Source: an uncultured Prevotellaceae bacterium | Lineage (GTDB): Bacteria > Bacteroidota > Bacteroidia > Bacteroidales > Bacteroidaceae | Length of the DNA: 7,170 bases | Reading direction: 5' to 3' | Assembly (NCBI GenBank): GCA_947306605.1 | Contig: CAMZHB010000088.1 | Coordinates: forward strand, 1-7,170 | Notes under the pieces: generated by a model | Databases searched by the model: none | Seen by the model: the letters and a program-made list of their open reading frames with translations, nothing else | Told to the model about the DNA's origin: nothing | Shown: piece after piece, positions 1 through 5,423 of the stretch | Position numbering within the stretch: the first letter of the stretch is position 1 | Layout: each line of letters opens with the position of its first letter | Position numbers and translations under genes: made by a program

Positions 1-735
1 AGGCTCGATGAGTCCCCAAGGATAGTCAGATGAGGCTCCGTAGCCCTGTACCAAAATGCCCTTGTCGGATGCCAGAACATTGTCGGGATTGTCCATTACT
101 TCGATGTATTCAACGGTGTCGAACTTGTTGGCGTCAATGACAGCCACACGTTTGTCGGTACCCCAACCTGATACGGCGCAGTAAACCTTTCCGTCTTTTT
201 CAGCCAAGGTTTCGGGATAGCTGCCCACCTTGAGGGAACCTACGTAGTTGAGTTTGTTGCCGCTGACACGGAGTTTGCTCACGTAACCGCCGTAGGAAGA
301 AACGAAAGCATTGTTGCCCGACATGGTAATGCTGCGCACTTGGCCCAGATGTTTGAATTCTTCGGTCTCGAACGAAATGCGGCTCTTTTCTACACCGGCT
401 CCGTTGAGGAGAGCCACGTAGTTGGAAACGTTGATTACAACTAGAATTTTGTCACCGTAAACATAAATGTCGTTACCGGTGTCACCGAGTTTCTGATTGT
501 TCTGTTGTGCATAAATACACGTGGGATAAACGAAATCTTCACTCCAGTCGAAGTAAATGATGTTGGAATTGTTGGCATCTTTGTTACCTTCGTTGAGGAT
601 GAAGGCACGGGTGTTGACCATTTCAACGTTACTGCCGTCACGCCAGCTGTCATCGTCATCATCACTGCAGGACGTGAAGCCTGCTGTTACCATCATGGCG
701 CATAGGGCGCCGTAAAACAAATTTCTGAATTTCAT
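1..735 (-). CDS. btuG: BtuG-like surface lipoprotein (YncE/DUF5074-type beta-propeller), 3' end missing
   Basis: 245 codons are visible; the gene continues past the left edge. It starts at ATG 735-733. The protein opens with a lipoprotein signal: K2 and R4, a hydrophobic stretch from about residue 6 to 20, then F-T-S-C with the lipid cysteine at C23. S24 and six aspartates (25-30) follow, which resembles the acidic lipoprotein export signal that sends Bacteroides lipoproteins to the cell surface. From about residue 44 the sequence reads like the DUF5074/YncE propeller family: an ILNEGN motif, an LGDTGNDIYVYGDK segment, and repeated blades ending in patterns such as VAVIDANKFDTVEYIEV. In Bacteroides thetaiotaomicron BtuG has this fold, binds cobalamin very tightly and caps BtuB. 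The gene begins 33 bp after the btuB stop, behind a cobalamin riboswitch, which makes BtuG the best reading. The fold assignment is firm; B12 binding is inferred from context. The lipobox is slightly unusual, with F at -3. Confidence 0.82.
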   Translation of the reverse strand, partial: MKFRNLFYGALCAMMVTAGFTSCSDDDDDSWRDGSNVEMVNTRAFILNEGNKDANNSNIIYFDWSEDFVYPTCIYAQQNNQKLGDTGNDIYVYGDKILVVINVSNYVALLNGAGVEKSRISFETEEFKHLGQVRSITMSGNNAFVSSYGGYVSKLRVSGNKLNYVGSLKVGSYPETLAEKDGKVYCAVSGWGTDKRVAVIDANKFDTVEYIEVMDNPDNVLASDKGILVQGYGASSDYPWGLIEP

Positions 736-768
736 TGTTACTTGGTTTTATGGATTAATAAATAGAAG

Positions 769-2805
769 TTACCATAGGAATGTGGCTGTAAGGTGCCACG
801 AGCGCCGTGGCATGGGGTAGTATTTGACCACTTCATACTGCTTGTTCTCCAGATTGACTATGTTGGCGGCCAGTTTCAGCTGTGTGGCTCGGAAACGGAA
901 CGCCCTGCTCAAGGTGAGGGTACTCTCGGTGTATGCTTTGATACGGTATTCGGGTTTGTTCTGTCCCATGGAGTAGCGTGAGCCGCAGTAACTGAGCGAG
1001 TAGCCCACGTTGACCCACGGGTTGTTTACGATGAGCGACAGGTTGCTGTGGCTGCGCGGGGTGTAGGGCACGTCGTTATTGTAGGTTTGCGATTTCGGAT
1101 TGGTTTTGTCTTTGGCTTTCTGTCGTGTGAAGTTTCCTGTCAGCAGCGTGCTTATGTTGCGTGTGAGTGGAATCTCTGTTGCCATGGTGAGGTCTATGCC
1201 CCAAATCTCCACCTTGCCGAAATTGACCATCTTCCACACGTATGTGGTGGGGAAGGCCACGATTTTGTCATGAACGTGGTTGTAGTAGCCGTCCACGGTG
1301 AAGGAAAGGAAGCGCATCCATCTCATCGGGCGTCCGTTCCACGTCAGTCCGGCGTTGTATTCTGTGGCTTTCTCTGGCTTCAGGTTTGTGCTGCCCATGC
1401 GGTAGTAGTACTGGTCGTTGAACGTTGGCATGCGGAAAGTGTTCTTGTACATCAGTCGGGCGAAAAACGACTGGTCGGGCAGCAGTCGCCAGCTGGCCGT
1501 CACGGTCGGCGACAGTCGCCGGCGGTCGGCGGGCTTTTGTCCGGCGTGCACATGCTCCGTGGCATAAGTGCCCACGAGGTTGCCCTGCACGTCAAGCCGT
1601 GATGTGCGGAATCTTGCCGTCAGTGCTGTCAGCGTCGTGAATCGGCGTGGGTTGGCCGGTGTAACTTCCACGTTGCGCAGGATGTTGTTGCGCAGGTCGT
1701 TGAAAGCGATGTCTTTGGCTAATGCAAATGACAGGTATCTCAGAGGTTGCCATCCCGCCGTGGCAGATGCGTAGTACTCATTCTGCCGGTTCACGTCGCG
1801 AAAGTTGTAGCGCGGGTCGGTGTAACGGTTCCAGGTGTGGGCATATTTCAGCCGTCCTTGCAGTTGCCATTGCTGTGAGAAACGTTTTGTATAGTTTGTT
1901 TGGGCATAGAAGTCTTCGTCCCACAGACGTTCTTCCGATGGATTGGCATAGAAGATGACAGCGCCCGGCAGTCCGCGTTCGGAGCGGTACCAGGCCGTTT
2001 TCACGTGGATATGGCTGCTGTCGTCGAAAGTATGGTGCAGGTCAGCCTGTCCTTGCCAGGCTTCCACGTCCGAATTGTAGCGTTTCTCCTCCGTACGCTT
2101 TGCGGCGTTGAGCAGGCTGTAGGGATAAGTGCCGTCGGATCGCATGAAGTTGCCGTAGGCTGAGATGTTGGTGCGGTCACCCAGCTTCCGGGCGTAGTGC
2201 AGTGAGGGGTTGGCCAGGCCAAAGGCTCCGGTTTTCACAGTCAGTCGCAACTGGTCATTGCGGTTGTGGCTGAACGAGGGTTTTTCCGACTCTATGGCGA
2301 GTACACTGGCCGAGGCGTAGTGGCGTGCCGACTGCATGAGGTCGTCGCTGTGGCCCATGGTGAGTGTCAGCCGCTCCACATTGTCCAGCAGGTAGCGCCC
2401 GATGTCTATCTGACCCGCTTGGGTGTTGCTTACCACGATGCCGTCGTAGCTCACGGCCGTGTGGTGGGCGCCCAGATTGCGTACCGACACGGTCTTCATG
2501 CCGCCGAGACCACCGTAGTCGCGTACGTTGGTGCCGGCAAAACGTTTCACGGCGTCGGCCAGGTTTTCCAGTCCCAAGGCTTCAATCTCCGTGCGCTCCA
2601 TGGCTTGCAATGGTGTGTCGGACACCACGTTCTGCGAGACGGCATGGCCTTTGACGCGGGCTTCGTCCATACGCCGCACGCTCACCGTGTCGTCCGACGC
2701 GGCGAAGACTGTTCCGGACGTGCTCCAGACGTTTGCTGAGCACCACAGACACACGATAAGCATGAAAATCCGTGTCGCGGAGACACCGTAATTTCCTCTT
2801 GCCAA
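769..2805 (-). CDS. btuB: BtuB-like TonB-dependent vitamin B12 outer-membrane receptor
   Basis: This is a TonB-dependent receptor of 678 residues if the TTG at 2805 is the start. It has a signal peptide (R3 and R12, hydrophobic core about 13-27, likely cleavage after A35) and then DTVSV at 39-43, similar to the E. coli BtuB TonB box DTLVV. A plug domain covers about residues 50-165, with the typical GGLGGMKTVSVR and VSYDGI motifs at about 98-123. The rest is a 22-strand barrel rich in aromatic and alternating residues, ending in T-F-L-W. There is no N-terminal carboxypeptidase-regulatory-like domain and no SusD gene beside it, so it is not a SusC glycan importer. The cobalamin riboswitch directly upstream and the btuG-like gene downstream point to cobalamin or another corrinoid as substrate. 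The start is uncertain. The frame is closed by TAA at 2826-2824, and the only ATG near the N-terminus (2763-2761) would give a signal peptide lacking its positive charges. TTG is therefore preferred. Confidence 0.9.
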   Translation of the reverse strand: MARGNYGVSATRIFMLIVCLWCSANVWSTSGTVFAASDDTVSVRRMDEARVKGHAVSQNVVSDTPLQAMERTEIEALGLENLADAVKRFAGTNVRDYGGLGGMKTVSVRNLGAHHTAVSYDGIVVSNTQAGQIDIGRYLLDNVERLTLTMGHSDDLMQSARHYASASVLAIESEKPSFSHNRNDQLRLTVKTGAFGLANPSLHYARKLGDRTNISAYGNFMRSDGTYPYSLLNAAKRTEEKRYNSDVEAWQGQADLHHTFDDSSHIHVKTAWYRSERGLPGAVIFYANPSEERLWDEDFYAQTNYTKRFSQQWQLQGRLKYAHTWNRYTDPRYNFRDVNRQNEYYASATAGWQPLRYLSFALAKDIAFNDLRNNILRNVEVTPANPRRFTTLTALTARFRTSRLDVQGNLVGTYATEHVHAGQKPADRRRLSPTVTASWRLLPDQSFFARLMYKNTFRMPTFNDQYYYRMGSTNLKPEKATEYNAGLTWNGRPMRWMRFLSFTVDGYYNHVHDKIVAFPTTYVWKMVNFGKVEIWGIDLTMATEIPLTRNISTLLTGNFTRQKAKDKTNPKSQTYNNDVPYTPRSHSNLSLIVNNPWVNVGYSLSYCGSRYSMGQNKPEYRIKAYTESTLTLSRAFRFRATQLKLAANIVNLENKQYEVVKYYPMPRRSWHLTATFLW

Positions 2806-2825
2806 AACCAGATGTTTTCGTTCTT

Positions 2826-3022
2826 AAACTACCGCCTTTCCTCGAGACGGCTTACAGTTTCTTTGGTGGCAGGTCTTCTGGCTTGTCCCCGGCAAGACGC
2901 CTTCCCGGACGGTTGGTCCAGTGGATTCCTTTTGTCTTGCCGAAAACGGGACTTACAGCAGCGGGACTGCCCGGGACTCTCACCCGGTTCCCTATTGTCA
3001 CCCCGTTGGTGAACCACCGTTT
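2826..3022 (-). promoter_or_regulatory. Cobalamin (B12) riboswitch in the btuB leader
   Basis: Read on the minus strand, this leader carries the conserved parts of a cobalamin riboswitch in order. P1 pairs GGTGG (3018-3014) with CCACC (2869-2865). The AATAGGGAA core element lies at about 2996-2988. The P3 hairpin CCGGG..CCCGG spans 2987-2971. The P5 arm with CCGCTGCTGTAAG lies within 2970-2946. A peripheral 8-bp stem pairs GGCAAGAC (2941-2934) with GTCTTGCC (2898-2891) and encloses CCACTG near 2919. The B12 box AGCCAGAAGACCTGCC is at 2883-2868. Downstream, AAACT (2860-2856) and AGTTT (2830-2826) can pair to form a hairpin whose 3' side contains GCGG, complementary to CCGC in the P5 arm. This could be the loop-loop contact that couples ligand binding to expression. 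No U-tract follows, so control is more likely at translation than by termination. Family knowledge predicts that high B12 represses btuB and btuG. The exact 3' boundary is an estimate. Confidence 0.95.
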
Positions 3023-3032
3023 TCTACGGCTG

Positions 3033-3048
3033 CAAAATTACAAAATTA
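3033..3048 (-). promoter_or_regulatory. Two tandem -7 promoter elements for the B12 operon
   Basis: On the minus strand, TAATTTTG occurs twice back to back (3048-3041 and 3040-3033). Both are exact matches to the Bacteroidetes -7 consensus TAnnTTTG. They end about 15 bp before P1 of the riboswitch, so transcription would begin near 3025-3029 and the RNA would consist almost entirely of riboswitch from its 5' end. I see no good TTTG -33 element at the usual spacing, only a T-rich stretch near 3075. Which of the two copies is used cannot be told from sequence. Confidence 0.65.
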
Positions 3049-3117
3049 AATTGAATCGGAGCCGTTTAGGTATAAAAAATATGCGTTCTCGGTTTTCTCT
3101 TTTTCCCTATGCGTTTT

Positions 3118-3182
3118 AGTCTTTTCCAAATGCGACATGTTTTTTCCGAAATCTGATATAGTTTTTCCGAAGTCCGATATAG
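3118..3182. repeat. Decaying 21-bp tandem repeat upstream of the B12 operon
   Basis: On the plus strand, bases 3141-3161 and 3162-3182 are adjacent 21-bp units, TTTTTCCGAA(A/G)TC(T/C)GATATAG, identical at 19 of 21 positions. A third, more diverged unit (about 13 of 21) lies at 3120-3140. Read on the minus strand, the array would encode S-D-F-G-K-x heptads, but the reading frame there is short and has no convincing start, so I treat this as an intergenic repeat. It sits between the permease terminator and the btuB promoter. Confidence 0.7.
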
Positions 3183-3183
3183 C

Positions 3184-3222
3184 AAAAAATAAGCGGGAGA
3201 TGCCACAATGCAACTCCCGCTT
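3184..3222 (-). terminator. Intrinsic terminator after the permease gene
   Basis: On the minus strand, a 9-bp stem AAGCGGGAG/CTCCCGCTT (3222-3214 with 3199-3191) encloses a 14-nt loop that can form a further TGC/GCA pairing. The stem is followed by TATTTTTT (tract at 3189-3184). It begins 24 bp after the permease stop codon, the expected place to end the ribokinase-permease transcript. On the plus strand the stem is followed by the weaker tract TTTATTGTTTT, so some bidirectional activity is possible, though no plus-strand gene is seen. Confidence 0.88.
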
Positions 3223-3246
3223 TATTGTTTTCAACAGCTGTTGCCG

Positions 3247-4245
3247 TTATTCTCCTGCGGCCACGATGAGGGCGAGGCCGATGATGAAGAAGGCGAACAT
3301 GAACAGCAGCAGGCGGTTGGTCGTCTTGTCGGCGCCTTTGAACTCTTTCCACACGAAGACGCCCCACAGGGCGGCTATCATGGGCGCTCCCTGTCCGAGG
3401 GCATAGGATATGGCGGCTCCGGCCTTGCCTGCGGCGATGTAGCTGAGCACGGTGCCGAGTCCCCAAACGAATCCGCCGAGAAGGCCGACCGAGTGGACGC
3501 GGGCGGAACCTGCGAAGTAGGTCTTGTAGCTCACGGGCTCACCCTGGAATGGGCGTTTCATGGCGATGGTGCCCCACAGGAAGTTGCTCAGGAATATGCC
3601 CAGCGCGAAGAGGAAGAATGCCGTGTAGGGCGTAGCCTTGCCTGCGGCGGGGGCAACGAAGTTGTCGAGGTCCATGCCTTTGGCCACGAAGGCGTAGAAG
3701 AGCGACATGAGCACGCCGGCCACGATGGCGAGCGTGAGGCCTTTCTTACTGGAGTTTTCACCCTTTTGCTGGCGGCCCGAAGCCATGCCGTTCACGATGA
3801 TGGCCACTACGACGAGGGCCACGCCGAGGAACAGGAGCAGGGGATTGCCTTTGGCCTGGACGATGTAGGTCTGGATGACTCCCAAAACAAGTGCGAGGCC
3901 CACGCCGACGGGGAAGGCCACGGACATGCCGGCGATGGACACGCTGGCAGAGAGCAGGATGTTTGAGAGGTTGAAGATGATGCCGCCGATGAGAATCCAT
4001 GCCACGGTGGCGCCGGACACTTGGGCGAGGTCTTCGCAGAAGGGACGTCCCTGGCTGCCTATGCTGCCCAGTGTGAAGCCGATGATGAGGGAGAACAGCA
4101 GGATGCCGATGACGTAGTCCCAATAGAACAATTCGTAGCGCCAGTTTTTGGCGGCGAGTTTCTGGGTGTTAGCCCACGAACCCCAGCAAATCATCGTGAC
4201 TACGCACAGCACGACGGCTAGGAGATAACTGTTGACGATAAACAT
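3247..4245 (-). CDS. Ten-helix permease of the GRP/RhaT/ureide-permease branch of the DMT superfamily, probable ribose or nucleoside-sugar importer
   Basis: This 332-residue, strongly hydrophobic protein starts at ATG 4245-4243. About ten membrane helices can be placed, near residues 5-21, 44-61, 80-97, 107-128, 135-153, 168-187, 207-227, 251-272, 276-299 and 310-330, which is the layout of the drug/metabolite transporter superfamily. The N-terminal CWGSWANTQKL motif (20-30), followed by WRYELFYWDYVIG (35-47), places it with the glucose/ribose porter and ureide-permease-like group rather than with EamA exporters. The region 155-168 (SGRQQKGENSSKK) is a polar cytoplasmic loop between two five-helix halves. 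The gene begins 33 bp after the ribokinase stop with no terminator between them, so the two are probably one operon and the permease likely brings in the kinase's substrate or a precursor of it. The family is fairly certain; the substrate is inferred only from the neighbour. Automated annotation often labels such proteins multidrug DMT transporters. Confidence 0.8.
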   Translation of the reverse strand: MFIVNSYLLAVVLCVVTMICWGSWANTQKLAAKNWRYELFYWDYVIGILLFSLIIGFTLGSIGSQGRPFCEDLAQVSGATVAWILIGGIIFNLSNILLSASVSIAGMSVAFPVGVGLALVLGVIQTYIVQAKGNPLLLFLGVALVVVAIIVNGMASGRQQKGENSSKKGLTLAIVAGVLMSLFYAFVAKGMDLDNFVAPAAGKATPYTAFFLFALGIFLSNFLWGTIAMKRPFQGEPVSYKTYFAGSARVHSVGLLGGFVWGLGTVLSYIAAGKAGAAISYALGQGAPMIAALWGVFVWKEFKGADKTTNRLLLFMFAFFIIGLALIVAAGE

Positions 4246-4266
4246 AGCTTATAATTTTAAATTATT

Positions 4267-4293
4267 AATTCCCAACTTTCAATTCCCAATTTC
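4267..4293. repeat. Short A/T-rich tandem repeat across the ribokinase stop codon
   Basis: On the minus strand, GAAATTGGGAATT (4293-4281) is followed directly by GAAAGTTGGGAATT (4280-4267), and then by the low-complexity AATAATTTAAAATTATAA leading to the permease start. The ribokinase reading frame enters this repeat and stops inside it. It contrasts sharply with the GC-rich coding sequence on either side. Confidence 0.75.
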
Positions 4294-5193
4294 CCCGCGT
4301 TTGGGAATGCTCCGCCAGGCCCCGCGCCGGGTGACGCTGATGGCGGCGGCGCTGTTGGCGAAGCGGATGGCCTCGGTCAGGTCTTTTCCATCGCCCAGCG
4401 CCACGCACAGGGCGCCGCAGAAGGTGTCGCCGGCCGCTGTGGTGTCCACCACTTCGGTCTTGACGGCGGGTATGTTGGCCAGTGTGCCGTCGGCGACGGT
4501 GTAGGCGCCTTTGCTGCCGGCTGTGAGGATGACGTGCTTTACGCCGAGAGCCTGGATATTGCGGATGGCCTGCAGCGCGGAGGCTTCGTCCACAACGCTG
4601 ACGCCTGCCATCATACCGGCTTCGGTTTCGTTGGGTGTGATGATGTCGACGAGGGCCAGCAGTTCCTGAGGCAGCGGTTCCTTGGGGAACGGCGCGGGGT
4701 TGAGCACGACCTTGGCACCGCCTTCGCGGGCCAGTTGGGCGGCGCGGATGAGGGTGTCGACGGGGGTTTCCAGTTGCATGAGCACGATGTCTGCGGCTTT
4801 CAGTGTCTCGCCGGCGGCTTCCACGTCTTGGGGCGTGAGCAGGGCGTTGGCGCCGCTGGCCACGATGATGGAGTTCTCCCCGTGACGGTCGACGGGTATC
4901 ATGGCCACGCCGGTGGCTACGCCCGGGGTGAGCAGCACGTGGCTGGTGTCGATGCCCTCCTCTTTAAGCAGTTCGAGCGACTGGCGTCCGAAGCCGTCGT
5001 CGCCCACACGGGCCACGAAAGCGGTCGTTCCGCCCAGACGGGCCACGGCCACGGCCTGGTTGGCGCCTTTGCCGCCCTGGTTGGTCATAAAATCGTAGCC
5101 TATAATGGTTTCTCCGGGTGCGGGCAGGTGGTCCACACTGATGACAAGGTCGGTGTTGCAACTGCCGACCACTACAATCTGAGTTTTTTCCAT
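4279..5193 (-). CDS. rbsK: Ribokinase (PfkB family)
   Basis: This 304-residue cytoplasmic sugar kinase phosphorylates D-ribose to ribose 5-phosphate using ATP, feeding the pentose phosphate pathway and nucleotide synthesis. PfkB-family signatures are clear. GSCNTDL (10-16) supplies the substrate-contacting N13 and D15. NQGGKGANQAVAVARLGG (38-55) is the first signature. TPNETE (186-191) and TAGSKGA (224-230) border the nucleotide site. DTTAAGDTFCGAL (250-262) is the second signature, with D256 as catalytic base. ATG 5193-5191 is the natural start, because MEKTQIVVVGSCNTD aligns with the family N-terminus. The C-terminus is odd: after the conserved RGAxxSIP segment the protein ends in KRGEIGN, about ten residues shorter than E. 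coli RbsK, and the stop lies in a short tandem repeat. The catalytic core is intact, so activity is expected. The permease gene follows in the same direction. Other PfkB sugar kinases are possible but less likely, since the match is to ribokinase throughout. Confidence 0.93.
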   Translation of the reverse strand: MEKTQIVVVGSCNTDLVISVDHLPAPGETIIGYDFMTNQGGKGANQAVAVARLGGTTAFVARVGDDGFGRQSLELLKEEGIDTSHVLLTPGVATGVAMIPVDRHGENSIIVASGANALLTPQDVEAAGETLKAADIVLMQLETPVDTLIRAAQLAREGGAKVVLNPAPFPKEPLPQELLALVDIITPNETEAGMMAGVSVVDEASALQAIRNIQALGVKHVILTAGSKGAYTVADGTLANIPAVKTEVVDTTAAGDTFCGALCVALGDGKDLTEAIRFANSAAAISVTRRGAWRSIPKRGEIGN

Positions 5194-5218
5194 TGTGTCA
5201 GTTTTCAGTTTGTGGTTG

Positions 5219-5226
5219 TAAAATTA
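5219..5226 (-). promoter_or_regulatory. Possible -7 element for rbsK
   Basis: TAATTTTA on the minus strand matches the Bacteroidetes -7 consensus TAnnTTTG at all but the last position and lies 26 bp before the rbsK ATG. Poly-T and poly-A runs surround it on the plus and minus strands, which makes chance matches likely. No clear -33 TTTG is seen. Confidence 0.3.
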
Positions 5227-5270
5227 CAGTTTTTTTTTCATTCGCCGTTTTTTTATGACATTAAAAATTC

Positions 5271-5304
5271 GAAGCGGCGTTTCAAAATTCTGAGACGCCG
5301 CTTC
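5271..5304. promoter_or_regulatory. Long inverted repeat in the rbsK upstream region
   Basis: GAAGCGGCGTTTCA (5271-5284) and TGAGACGCCGCTTC (5291-5304) are inverted copies over 14 bp with one mismatch (a G-U wobble in plus-strand RNA), separated by the 6-nt loop AAATTC. On the minus strand the stem is followed by GAATTTTTAA, a modest T-tract. It could be a second terminator, an operator or leader hairpin for rbsK, or a dispersed palindromic element. The outer 10 bp are perfect and GC-rich. It sits 66 bp beyond the mutase terminator and about 80 bp before the rbsK start. Confidence 0.7.
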
Positions 5305-5364
5305 GGCGGAACGAAGTGGGACCTTTGTCGGGGAAGATGTGTTCACGCGGTTGCCCAAGGCATG

Positions 5365-5399
5365 AAAAAACGTCGCCCCGACGGTAGGCGGGGCGACGT
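5365..5399 (-). terminator. Intrinsic terminator of the methylmalonyl-CoA mutase gene
   Basis: On the minus strand, ACGTCGCCCC (5399-5390) pairs perfectly with GGGGCGACGT (5379-5370), and one further G-C pair closes an 8-nt loop. A run of T (5370-5365) follows immediately. The hairpin begins 24 bp after the mutase stop codon. The plus strand has no T-run beyond the stem, so it works in one direction only and separates mutB from the ribokinase operon. Confidence 0.95.
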
Positions 5400-5423
5400 G
5401 AGTGTGGATTCTTAACGGGAAGA

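Noticed and set aside
441..665. Minus-strand 74-codon frame within the lipoprotein gene as a separate small gene.
   Set aside because: It lies in another frame of the lipoprotein coding sequence, is Thr/Val/Met-rich and low in complexity, and matches nothing recognisable.
769..2805. Reading the receptor and lipoprotein as a SusC/SusD-type glycan utilisation pair.
   Set aside because: The receptor lacks the N-terminal carboxypeptidase-regulatory-like extension of SusC, the lipoprotein is a beta-propeller rather than a helical TPR SusD, and the leader is a cobalamin riboswitch.
2772..3119. Open frames on both strands through the riboswitch region (plus 2772-3119 and 2812-3012; minus 2829-3017).
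   Set aside because: The stretch is explained base by base by the riboswitch structure, and the translations resemble no protein family.
3046..3234. Minus-strand 62-codon frame with S-D-F-G-K heptads, which might suggest a small coiled-coil protein.
   Set aside because: It overlaps the permease terminator and the B12 promoter, its start lies in the terminator stem, and the heptads follow from the 21-bp DNA repeat. A coding relic is possible but a working gene is not supported.
5200..5260. Poly-T/poly-A runs around 5229-5254 as a terminator or slippery regulatory site.
   Set aside because: No hairpin directly precedes either run in the correct orientation; they look like ordinary A/T-rich leader sequence.
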